A program made the position numbers and the translations under genes. Positions 7,097 through 13,080 of a stretch of 13,080 nucleotides of DNA are shown one piece after another. The notes beneath the pieces were generated by a model. It was given only the letters and a program-made list of their open reading frames with translations, made no database searches and was not told the origin of the DNA. Position 1 is the first letter of the stretch, and every line of letters starts with the position of its first letter. The stretch comes from Methanosarcinales archaeon. Lineage in GTDB: Archaea; Halobacteriota; Methanosarcinia; Methanosarcinales; Methanosarcinaceae. The stretch is from the NCBI GenBank assembly GCA_012329085.1, contig JAAXQB010000067.1, positions 1 through 13,080 on the forward strand. Reading direction: 5' to 3'.

Positions 7097-8236
7097 TTAC
7101 CTCATAAATGCATCTTTAACTTTATCAAAAATTCCTTTTTCTGGCTCTACATAATTCTTATCAAGCCCTTTGAGGAATTGCTTTTGCTCATATGTTAGAT
7201 TAATTGGAGTTTTAACAATAAGTTTCACAAGCAAATCTCCTCTTTTCTCTCTATGTAAATATGGCATTCCATGTCCTTTTATGCGAGATATAGTATGTGT
7301 TTGAGTTCCAGGTTTAACAGTCATTAAAATACTTCCATCTAAAGTTGGAACTTTAATTTTCGCTCCAAGTGCCGCCTCTGTAAAAGATATTTTAGCCTCA
7401 TATAAAAGGTCATTATCAATCCTTTCAAACTTTTCATGTGGTTTTACATGTATCACAACATACAAATCACCAGAAGGTGCACCATGGCTTCCTGCTTCTC
7501 CATATCCACTCTTCTTTAAACTAACCCCGTCATACACACCTTTTGGAACTGTTATAGGAATTTTTCGTACCTTTTTAACTTTTCCAGTTCCTCTGCATGA
7601 TGAACAAGGATGTTCTATCATTTCACCAACTCCATGACATGTGCTACATGTGACAGTTGTCATGAATCGTCCAAATGGTGTGTTTCTTGCTTGTGATAGT
7701 TTTCCAGTTCCTCTACAAGTTTGACATCTTTTTGGTTGAGTTCCGGATTTTGCACCACTGCCTTTGCACGATTCGCATTCTTCAGTTCTTGGTACAGTGA
7801 TATTTAATGTTTTTCCAAATGCTGCATCATTGAGTGAAATTTCAAGATTATATTTTAAATCTGCTCCACTTTGATATGCTTGTTGTCTGCCACCACCTCC
7901 TCCTCCAAAAAACATATCAAAAATACTTCCAGCGCCACCACCAAATCCTGCACCTCTGAATATATCTCCAAAATCTACATTTCTGTATATGTCCTCTGCC
8001 GAATATTGTCCATTAATTCCAGCATGTCCATATTGATCGTATTGTGCTCTTTTTTCAGAATCAGATAATATTGCATATGCTTCGGATATTTCTTTAAATT
8101 TTTCTTCTGCATCTGCTGCTTTATTTTTATCTGGATGATACTTCATTGCAAGCTTTCGATATGATTTTTTAAGATCTTGCTCAGACGCATCTTTTGCAAC
8201 GTTAAGTATTTCGTAATAATCTCGAGTTGTAGTCAT
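7097..8236 (-). CDS. dnaJ: Chaperone protein DnaJ (Hsp40)
   Basis: Type I J-protein co-chaperone: it delivers unfolded clients to DnaK and stimulates DnaK ATP hydrolysis in the cytoplasm. At 379 residues it has full family length. The J domain occupies residues 4-70 with the essential HPD at 34-36. A Gly/Phe-rich stretch follows (about 89-116, with six glycines in a row). The zinc-finger region carries four CxxCxGxG repeats at Cys154/157, 171/174, 197/200 and 211/214, all intact. The C-terminal substrate-binding domains follow. The start ATG at 8236 has no ribosome-binding site, and a TATA-like box lies about 25-32 nt upstream, which suggests a leaderless mRNA. It is separated from dnaK by nearly 770 bp of repeat-rich DNA, so it probably has its own promoter. 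Confidence 0.97.
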   Translation of the reverse strand: MTTTRDYYEILNVAKDASEQDLKKSYRKLAMKYHPDKNKAADAEEKFKEISEAYAILSDSEKRAQYDQYGHAGINGQYSAEDIYRNVDFGDIFRGAGFGGGAGSIFDMFFGGGGGGRQQAYQSGADLKYNLEISLNDAAFGKTLNITVPRTEECESCKGSGAKSGTQPKRCQTCRGTGKLSQARNTPFGRFMTTVTCSTCHGVGEMIEHPCSSCRGTGKVKKVRKIPITVPKGVYDGVSLKKSGYGEAGSHGAPSGDLYVVIHVKPHEKFERIDNDLLYEAKISFTEAALGAKIKVPTLDGSILMTVKPGTQTHTISRIKGHGMPYLHREKRGDLLVKLIVKTPINLTYEQKQFLKGLDKNYVEPEKGIFDKVKDAFMR

Positions 8237-8256
8237 GATATTTTTAAAATATTTTT

Positions 8257-8268
8257 AAATTATATATA
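8257..8268 (-). promoter_or_regulatory. Candidate TATA box of dnaJ, inside repeat module B
   Basis: On the minus strand TATATATAATTT (8268-8257) lies 21-32 nt before the dnaJ ATG, the position expected of a TATA box for a leaderless transcript. No ribosome-binding site is present between it and the start. The box overlaps the outer arm of the palindromic repeat at 8263-8285. Confidence 0.5.
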
Positions 8269-8308
8269 ACTTATAAAGTTATATACTTAGAGAAATTCCT
8301 AATTTCTC
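8263..8308. repeat. B-C hairpin repeat at the dnaJ promoter
   Basis: Module B: TATATAACTT (8263-8272) / AAGTTATATA (8276-8285), perfect 10 bp with loop ATA. Module C: GAGAAATT (8290-8297) / AATTTCTC (8301-8308), perfect 8 bp with loop CCT, followed by G. The best-preserved B-C pair in the window. Confidence 0.8.
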
Positions 8309-8373
8309 GATTTTTTTACTTTTTTGATTTTTTTTGTTAAATGCATATAATTTGTAGTCCTAATTTTTTAATA

Positions 8374-8466
8374 GCTCATTTGGAACAAATGAGCGTTTGC
8401 TCGTTCGGAACGAACGAGCGTTTGCTCATGATTGAACGAACGAGCGCTAGTATATAATTTATAAAT
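8374..8466. repeat. Tandem array of three module A hairpins followed by module B half
   Basis: Copy 1 GCTCATTTG-GAA-CAAATGAGC (8374-8394); copy 2 GCTCGTTCG-GAA-CGAACGAGC (8399-8419); copy 3 has an intact right arm CGAACGAGC (8437-8445) but a decayed left arm GCTCATGATT (8424-8433). Copies are 25 bp apart with the spacer GTTT. CTAGTATATAATTTATAAAT follows as a partial module B. Both arms change together between copies 1 and 2. Confidence 0.85.
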
Positions 8467-8988
8467 GCATGTAAATGCTTGTTCATTTTTAATAGACCTT
8501 TTTAAAGAATATATTTAAACACCCCTTATTTTAAAATAAGTTTTAGAAAATCTATAATTTTCATATCCTATGCTGAAAAAAATTTAACTTCTCGTTTGTA
8601 TTTAATAAATAAAATAAAATAAATAAAACATCCATAAAAAATTTAAATATATTATATTATTGCAAATAATTTATTTTACATACAGTCCAAATTGAAAACA
8701 TGTTGTATAATTACGAAACGAGAAATTAGAATTTTCTCTAATCCATTCTCATAGAGAATGAGTGTTAAGTATATATTTTATAATTTATATATATATATTA
8801 AAAAATTTTAACACACACTCCAAAAAATAAATGATGAATAGGCGTGCTCAAAAAGAACAAATATTAAGCATATAATTTTATAAATTATATACAATAACAA
8901 AAAGCAAAGATTTTCTTTGACTTATACTAAATGAATGGGTATTGAGTATATAAAAATGAGCATTTATAAATTATATGCAACAAACAAT
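8467..8988. repeat. Gene-free dnaK-dnaJ spacer with further palindromes
   Basis: No coding potential seen. It contains a perfect 16-bp palindrome CTTATTTTAAAATAAG (8525-8540), a TAAATAAAATAAAATAAATA run near 8605, a reverse module C (GAGAAA 8720-8725 / TTTCTC 8733-8738), an A-like hairpin CATTCTC-ATA-GAGAATG (8744-8760), and degenerate module B copies at about 8767-8792, 8869-8893 and 8947-8978. Repeats make up much of the spacer. Confidence 0.6.
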
Positions 8989-9019
8989 AAAAAAATAAGA
9001 AGGATCATTCCTTCTTATT
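8989..9019 (-). terminator. Intrinsic-type terminator overlapping the dnaK stop codon
   Basis: Read on the minus strand, AATAAGAAGGA (9019-9009) pairs perfectly over 11 bp with TCCTTCTTATT (9004-8994) around a 4-nt loop that contains most of the TGA stop, and is followed by seven T (8995-8989). The 5' arm therefore encodes the last residues (Asn-Lys-Lys-Glu) of DnaK. Confidence 0.8.
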
Positions 9020-10858
9020 TTCCTCCTCTACAACTTCGTAATCCGCATCATCGATAATTGTTTCACCAGATTCTGTTCCTTCTTTGGATTGTGCCTCATC
9101 TGTTTTTACATTTTCTTGTGCTTTTTGATACATTGCAGCAGATACTTCATATACCGCAGTTTGAAGTGTTTCTGTTTTAGATTTAATATCTTCTATATCC
9201 TCTCCTTCAAGTGCCTCATTAATTTCTTTAATTCCTTCTTCTATTTTTGTTTTTTGTTCAGGAGTTATTACATCTTTTGCTTCTTCCATTGTCTTTTCAG
9301 AAGCATTCACAAGAGATTCTGCATTATTTCTAATTTCTATCTCTTCCTTTCTCTTTTTATCCTCTTCTGCATGCAATTCAGCATCTTTTACCATCTTATC
9401 AATTTCTTCATCAGACAATCCGCCCGGTTTTTGAATTGAAATAGATTGTTCTTTATTTGTGCCTTTATCACGTGCCGTCACATGCAAAATACCATTCGCA
9501 TCAATATCAAATGTGACTTCGATTTGTGGCACGCCTCTTGGTGCAGGTGGGATATTATCTAATAAAAATCTTCCAAGTGTTTTATTTGCAGATGCAATAC
9601 CTCGCTCCCCTTGTAATATATGAATGTCCACAGAGGTTTGATTGTCTGCGGCAGTTGAAAATATTTGACTCTTTTTTGTTGGAATTGTTGTATTTCTTTC
9701 AATAAGTGGTGTTGCAACTCCGCCCATTGTTTCAATTCCAAGTGTAAGTGGAGTCACATCAAGCAATAATACATCTTTTACATCGCCTACAAGAACACCT
9801 GCTTGAATAGCTGCACCTATTGCAACTGCTTCATCAGGATTTATATTTTTGAATGGATCTTTTCCTGTAAGTTTTTTTACGGTTTCCATAACTGCAGGAA
9901 TTCTGGTAGATCCTCCAACAAGAATTACTTTATCAAGGTCTTTACTTGTAAGTTTTGCATCGCTAAGTGCGATATTTATTGATTCATGTGTTTTTTTAAC
10001 AAGATCTTCTGTAAGCTTATCAAATTGTGCTCTTGTAAGGTCGATATCAATATGCTTTGGTTGTCCATTTGAATCTACTGTCACAAATGGAAGATTTATG
10101 TTTGTTGTCACAACGCCAGATAATTCTATTTTTGCTTTTTCTGCGGCATCTTTTAATCGTTGAAGTGCAGCTTTATCTTTTGATATGTCAAGTCCTTCTG
10201 ACTTTTTAAATTCTTTAATTAAATAATTAACAATTCTTTCATCAAAATCATCTCCTCCAAGGTGTGTATCTCCACTTGTTGAAAGTACTTCAAATACTCC
10301 TCCTCCAAGTTCTAAAATAGACACATCAAAAGTACCGCCACCAAGGTCATATACCAATATTTTTTGATTTTCTTCATCTTTATCAAGTCCGTATGCAAGT
10401 GCAGATGCTGTAGGTTCGTTTATAATTCTTAAAACTTCCAATCCAGCAATAGTTGCGGCATCTTTTGTAGCTTGTCTTTGTGCATCATTAAAGTATGCAG
10501 GCACAGTAATTACAGCCTGTGAAATAGTTTCTCCAAGATATGTTTCAGCATCATTTTTTATCTTTTTTAAAATCATGGAAGACACTTCTTGTGGCGTGTA
10601 ATTTTTTCCATTTAAGTTTACTGTATATCCTTCAACACCTATGTGTCTTTTTATTGAACTTACACTATTTTCAGGATTTACAACAATTTGTCTTTTTGCA
10701 ATTTGCCCAACAAGCCGTTCTCCCTTTTTTGAAAATCCAACTACGGATGGTGTTGTTCTTCCGCCTTCTGCATTTGGAATTACAACAGGCTCTCCGCCTT
10801 CTATAGTTGCCATGCATGAATTTGTAGTTCCTAAATCAATTCCTATTACTTTTCCCAT
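9005..10858 (-). CDS. dnaK: Molecular chaperone DnaK (Hsp70)
   Basis: ATP-dependent Hsp70 chaperone of the cytoplasm, 617 residues, full length. The nucleotide-binding domain shows phosphate-1 GIDLGTTNS (6-14), [18 protein letters not shown], phosphate-2 [10 protein letters not shown] and the adenosine motif GGSTRIP. The linker [15 protein letters not shown] leads into the beta-sandwich substrate domain ([18 protein letters not shown]) and a helical lid. The tail is acidic with the pattern [12 protein letters not shown]. The ATG start has AGAGGT 7 nt upstream. Nothing is missing, and the sequence is of the bacterial/methanogen type, consistent with the known ancient acquisition of this chaperone set by some archaea. 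Its stop codon lies in the loop of a terminator hairpin, so it is probably transcribed separately from dnaJ. Confidence 0.98.
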   Translation of the reverse strand: MGKVIGIDLGTTNSCMATIEGGEPVVIPNAEGGRTTPSVVGFSKKGERLVGQIAKRQIVVNPENSVSSIKRHIGVEGYTVNLNGKNYTPQEVSSMILKKIKNDAETYLGETISQAVITVPAYFNDAQRQATKDAATIAGLEVLRIINEPTASALAYGLDKDEENQKILVYDLGGGTFDVSILELGGGVFEVLSTSGDTHLGGDDFDERIVNYLIKEFKKSEGLDISKDKAALQRLKDAAEKAKIELSGVVTTNINLPFVTVDSNGQPKHIDIDLTRAQFDKLTEDLVKKTHESINIALSDAKLTSKDLDKVILVGGSTRIPAVMETVKKLTGKDPFKNINPDEAVAIGAAIQAGVLVGDVKDVLLLDVTPLTLGIETMGGVATPLIERNTTIPTKKSQIFSTAADNQTSVDIHILQGERGIASANKTLGRFLLDNIPPAPRGVPQIEVTFDIDANGILHVTARDKGTNKEQSISIQKPGGLSDEEIDKMVKDAELHAEEDKKRKEEIEIRNNAESLVNASEKTMEEAKDVITPEQKTKIEEGIKEINEALEGEDIEDIKSKTETLQTAVYEVSAAMYQKAQENVKTDEAQSKEGTESGETIIDDADYEVVEEENKKE

Positions 10859-10865
10859 ATTTTAT

Positions 10866-10927
10866 ACCTCTTTTATTTTTAATTTTAATTTATTTTTTTA
10901 TCTGTATATAACTTATAAATTTATATA
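10866..10927 (-). promoter_or_regulatory. dnaK promoter region: TATA in repeat module B plus ribosome-binding site
   Basis: On the minus strand TATATAAA (10927-10920) would place the transcript start near 10896, giving a leader of about 38 nt. AGAGGT (10871-10866) lies 7 nt before the ATG. The TATA sequence is one arm of the module B palindrome at 10904-10928, the same arrangement as at dnaJ. No CIRCE (HrcA operator) sequence is seen. Confidence 0.5.
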
Positions 10928-10979
10928 CTAAACACTCATTCATTCTGAATAAGTTAGAGAAATTTTTTTTAATTTCTTG
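10904..10979. repeat. Composite hairpin repeat B-A'-C upstream of dnaK
   Basis: Module B: GTATATAACTT...AATTTATATAC (10904-10928). Degenerate A: CACTCATTCATTCTGAATAAG (10933-10953). Module C: GAGAAATT (10957-10964) / AATTTCTT (10971-10978). Same order as the copy at 1029-1103. Confidence 0.7.
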
Positions 10980-11006
10980 TAATTTATAAAATCATATGAT
11001 TATAAT

Positions 11007-11031
11007 TCGTTCTTTATAAAAATAAGAACGA
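11007..11031 (-). terminator. Hairpin downstream of the small ORF and grpE
   Basis: TCGTTCTT (11007-11014) pairs with AAGAACGA (11024-11031), 8 bp, 9-nt loop. It lies about 75 bp past the small ORF on the minus strand and upstream of the dnaK promoter, so it could end the grpE transcript. The sequence after the stem is AT-rich without a clean U-run, so the call is tentative. Confidence 0.35.
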
Positions 11032-11105
11032 GTTAGAAAAATATTTATTTATTAAAATTTAAATAAATAATATAATCATTCAAATAACTGATATATTATT
11101 TCTGT

Positions 11106-11255
11106 TTATATTGCTCCGACCATTGCCCCCACTATTGTCTCTGAAGTTTTATTTTTTGATGTTAATGCACCTGCTATACTATCTATTATAGCACCACATA
11201 TTATTCTATTTCTTTGGTCTATATCTTTTCTATAAATGTTATTATCTTTTTTCAT
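11106..11255 (-). CDS. Small hypothetical protein between grpE and dnaK
   Basis: A 49-codon frame running ATG to TAA in the space between grpE and dnaK, starting 21 bp after the grpE stop. I do not recognise it. Residues 1-18 are basic and polar (MKKDNNIYRKDIDQRNR); the rest is rich in Gly, Ala and Ile with small residues spaced in glycine-zipper manner (CGAIIDSIAGALTS, then ETIVGAMVGAI up to the stop). Base composition is less AT-biased than the surrounding spacer, which supports coding. There is no ribosome-binding site, so it would depend on coupling to grpE or be translated weakly. It could be a membrane-active or DNA-locus-specific small protein, or a remnant of a longer gene. Confidence 0.5.
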   Translation of the reverse strand: MKKDNNIYRKDIDQRNRIICGAIIDSIAGALTSKNKTSETIVGAMVGAI

Positions 11256-11276
11256 AAGCTTATTTTATATTATAAT

Positions 11277-11861
11277 TTATACATTATTTGTATTTTTTGC
11301 AACAATTACACTTGCATGCCGTATTACTTTAGAGTGCAACGAGTAACCATGTTTTAAAATTTCCATAATTGTATTATTTTTAAATTCACACGATTCAGTT
11401 TGACAAATCGCATTATGCATATTTGGATCAAATTCATCTCCAATGCATAAAGGAATTTTTTTAAGTCCTTCAGCTTCAAGAATTGAAAAGAATTGTTTAA
11501 ATATCATTTCTATACCTTTTATTATTGATTCAGAATTGTCTGTTTTTTTTGCAGAAACTATCGCAAGCTCGAAAGAATCGCATACTTCAATCATCTTACC
11601 AATTATTTGTTCTGTTGAAAATTTTTTATATTCATTCAACTCTCTGGCACTTCTTTTTTTAAAATTTTCAAAGTCTGCTGTTTTTCTTAAAAGTGCATCT
11701 GTTAAATTTTTAATTTGAATTTCAAAATCTTCATCATCTGATTTTTCTTTTATTTTGTCTGAAATATTTGAAGGACAATTTTTATCATTTTTCATAGATT
11801 CTATATTTTCATTATTTTCTTGTGTTTTGTCGTGTATATTATCCCCTCCAACAATATGCAA
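11277..11861 (-). CDS. grpE: Nucleotide exchange factor GrpE
   Basis: Dimeric exchange factor that releases ADP from DnaK and so resets the chaperone cycle. 194 residues from the TTG at 11861. Residues 1-45 are acidic and polar as in other GrpE tails. The long helix covers about 46-110 (DALLRKTADFENFKKRSARELNEYKKF). The C-terminal beta domain has DEFDPNMHNAICQTES and ILKHGYSLHSKVIRHASVIVAKN, the family signature. First gene of the grpE-orf-dnaK-dnaJ series. The start is unclear: the TTG has no ribosome-binding site before it, while a strong GGAGGGG lies inside codons 5-7. The next in-frame ATG is codon 23. Any of these keeps the whole conserved domain. Confidence 0.93.
   Translation of the reverse strand: MHIVGGDNIHDKTQENNENIESMKNDKNCPSNISDKIKEKSDDEDFEIQIKNLTDALLRKTADFENFKKRSARELNEYKKFSTEQIIGKMIEVCDSFELAIVSAKKTDNSESIIKGIEMIFKQFFSILEAEGLKKIPLCIGDEFDPNMHNAICQTESCEFKNNTIMEILKHGYSLHSKVIRHASVIVAKNTNNV
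11843..11849 (-). promoter_or_regulatory. Strong Shine-Dalgarno sequence inside the predicted grpE N-terminus
   Basis: GGAGGGG (minus strand 11849-11843) is the best ribosome-binding match near grpE, yet no ATG, GTG or TTG in the grpE frame follows at a normal distance. ATA (11837-11835) is the in-frame codon at 5-nt spacing; the ATG of codon 23 (11795) is too far. Confidence 0.45.
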
Positions 11862-11880
11862 TCAATAATTGTTTGTTATT

Positions 11881-11889
11881 CTATAAATA
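11881..11889 (-). promoter_or_regulatory. Candidate TATA box of grpE
   Basis: TATTTATAG (minus strand 11889-11881) lies 20-28 nt before the TTG at 11861. A transcript start about 25 nt downstream would fall close to the TTG, leaving the GGAGGGG in a very short leader and making a start downstream of the TTG plausible. Confidence 0.4.
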
Positions 11890-12073
11890 CTTTTCTTTTT
11901 GTGATATTTTTGGATAAATTAAAATATGCAACCATTTATTAAAGTAAATATTTAATTCTTGGAAGTCATTCGTTTTGAATGAATTGTCATAAATATTTTT
12001 TTTGTAGCATTTTGAAAAGTTAAAGTTAAATAACATTCATAAATTTTATATATCAATATGTTCTTTTATATTT

Positions 12074-12120
12074 GCATATAACTTATAAAGTTGTATGCCG
12101 AGAAAAATTTCTAATTTCTC
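12074..12120. repeat. B-C hairpin repeat upstream of grpE
   Basis: Module B: GCATATAACTT (12074-12084) / AAGTTGTATGC (12088-12098), one G-T pair. Module C: GAGAAA (12100-12105) / TTTCTC (12115-12120). It is the closest uninterrupted relative of the repeat split by the MITE at 5669-5870, sharing the GCATATA arm. The rest of the 11890-12219 spacer holds only a small CATTC-GTTTT-GAATG hairpin near 11967-11981 and AT-rich DNA. Confidence 0.75.
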
Positions 12121-12219
12121 AATATGATTATTTTATTATACAAAATAAATTAAAAGTATTTTCAAATATTCAATTTTGTACTTTAATTTGTATGTAAAAT
12201 AAAAGGAAGTTAATAATTT

Positions 12220-12572
12220 ATGTTTAATTTTATAATAAATATTATAATTTTATTTGTTTTAATATATGCGGCAAGTAATATTGCATTAAAAACATTAAAA
12301 TTTACAAATTCTGCAATAAATATAAATGCACTCAATGAATCTTTTATATTTAATGTATTAGATCTTTTGATATTCATGGTATAATATTTGGATTTATACC
12401 TGTAGAAGTTTTTATTTATATTGTTTTTGGAATACAGTTTCCTGACATTGTGTTATTTGGTTTAATCATTCCATTTAGATATGTATTCACGACACCTATT
12501 ATTGCCTTTATTGGAACATTTTTAGTAGGATATGTGATGACTGCGTTACAAAAATCAAAATACACAAATTAA
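12220..12572 (+). pseudogene. Small membrane protein gene with a frameshift
   Basis: I do not recognise the family. ATG at 12220 opens a 54-codon frame (to TAA at 12382-12384) with a hydrophobic N-terminal segment (FIINIIILFVLIYAA). Just before that stop, at the T-run 12365-12368, a second frame continues as DIHGIIFGFIPVEVFIYIVFG, then FPDIVLFGLIIPFRYV and TPIIAFIGTFLVGYV, to a basic tail and TAA at 12570-12572. Gaining one base in CTTTTGAT would fuse them into a protein of about 117 residues with three to four membrane spans. The run of T suggests slippage or a sequencing indel; otherwise the gene is inactivated. AGGAAG lies 10 nt before the ATG, somewhat far. Confidence 0.6.
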
Positions 12573-12619
12573 ATATTTATTAGTATTGATATAATATTTG
12601 ATTAACTATAATTATATTT

Positions 12620-12649
12620 AATTGATTTACACGATAACAAAAATCAATT
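12620..12649. repeat. Inverted repeat downstream of the membrane-protein gene
   Basis: AATTGATTT (12620-12628) / AAATCAATT (12641-12649), 9 bp perfect, 12-nt loop, 47 bp past the second stop. It might end that transcript, but no clear U-tract follows. Confidence 0.4.
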
Positions 12650-12727
12650 ATATTGTTTATATAATTACTTTAGTATTTTAAAAAAAATAATACAACGAAA
12701 TTTTCTAAGCATATAATATTAATCATT

Positions 12728-12928
12728 CATTCTTTTTGAGGGTATAATCTCAAAGAGAATGTGCGCTGATGAGCAAACACTTGTTCATTTTAAACAAGCT
12801 GTTGAATAGTGATTATTCAGAACGAAAATCAGAAATTTTCTTAAACTCATTCTGAACAAATGAGCGTTAGTATATAATTTAAAATTAAAAATCAAATATT
12901 TGCCAGAGTTTAAACTCTTAATATTTGA
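12728..12928. repeat. Cluster of palindromes with a module A-B copy
   Basis: CATTCTTTTTGAG (12728-12740) / CTCAAAGAGAATG (12749-12761), 12 of 13 paired, loop GGTATAAT. A CTTGTT...AACAAG hairpin follows near 12780-12801. A decayed module A (12846-12866) leads into GTTAGTATATAATTT. Then a nested structure: outer TCAAATATT (12892-12900) / AATATTTGA (12920-12928) enclosing a perfect 14-bp palindrome AGAGTTTAAACTCT (12905-12918). No gene in the 400-bp stretch before the next CDS. Confidence 0.65.
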
Positions 12929-12975
12929 AATATCTCGCACACCTCAAAGGGAATATACACATATATCATTAAAAT

Positions 12976-13080
12976 TCATTCTAAATCTTGCCTCTGAATG
13001 ATTTTTTTTACAATTTTTCCACTACTGCATAAATAATCCATATCTGACTTTCCAATTCGCACAATTTTTATATCAAAACC
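12976..13080 (-). CDS. C-terminal end of an unrecognised protein
   Basis: A minus-strand frame runs in from the right edge and ends at TGA (12978-12976). The 34 visible residues include KIVRIGKSDMDYLCSSGKIV and a basic, charged end (KKIIQRQDLE). Codon pattern and lower AT content than the neighbouring spacer support coding. Too little is visible to name a family. Confidence 0.6.
   Translation of the reverse strand, partial: GFDIKIVRIGKSDMDYLCSSGKIVKKIIQRQDLE

Noticed and set aside
9089..10931. Several plus-strand open frames across dnaK
   Set aside because: They are low-complexity Phe/Cys/Leu-rich translations opposite an intact, highly conserved dnaK.
10859..11105. CIRCE/HrcA operator upstream of dnaK
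   Set aside because: No TTAGCACTC-N9-GAGTGCTAA pattern is present in the grpE or dnaK upstream regions and no hrcA gene is in the window.
12364..12371. Programmed -1 frameshift in the membrane-protein gene
   Set aside because: The sequence GAT CTT TTG does not form an X-XXY-YYZ slippery heptamer in frame and no downstream pseudoknot is evident; indel or decay is simpler.

Overview
The window is strongly AT-rich archaeal DNA. The replicative helicase MCM, the archaeal coiled-coil protein family COG1340, an AmmeMemoRadiSam radical-SAM enzyme, TATA-box-like promoters and leaderless or weakly led genes all point to a euryarchaeon. As remembered, the MCM sequence is closest to the Methanosarcinales/Methanomicrobia type. 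No rRNA, tRNA or CRISPR array is visible.

Layout, left to right. (1) 1-914, minus strand: amrS, a radical-SAM enzyme cut by the left edge. (2) 915-1677: long non-coding spacer with two composite hairpin repeats and the mcm leader. (3) 1678-5639, plus strand: mcm, then two coiled-coil genes joined by an ATGA overlap (the second is COG1340). (4) 5640-6963: a repeat-rich scar. It holds an orphan ribosome-binding site and start, a 149-bp MITE-like element inserted in a palindromic repeat, and a 5'-truncated gene for a PLD nuclease-HRDC-CFI-box protein. (5) 7097-11861, minus strand: the Hsp70 chaperone locus in the order grpE - small unknown ORF - dnaK - dnaJ, with unusually long repeat-filled spacers (about 770 bp between dnaK and dnaJ). 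(6) 11862-12975: promoter of grpE, a frameshifted small membrane-protein gene and several palindromes. (7) 12976-13080, minus strand: the C-terminal end of an unrecognised gene.

The genes form a replication/chromosome-type block (mcm with coiled-coil partners) and a protein-folding block (the DnaK ATPase cycle with its J-protein and nucleotide exchange factor). The most distinctive feature is the non-coding DNA. A family of modular hairpins recurs in nearly every spacer. Module A is a 9-bp stem with a constant GAA loop and compensated arm changes. Module B is a TATATAA...TTATATA palindrome. Module C is a GAGAAATT...AATTTCTC hairpin. Module B copies sit where the TATA boxes of dnaJ and dnaK are expected, and one copy is split by the MITE with an apparent TATA target-site duplication, which shows that DNA has moved within this locus.
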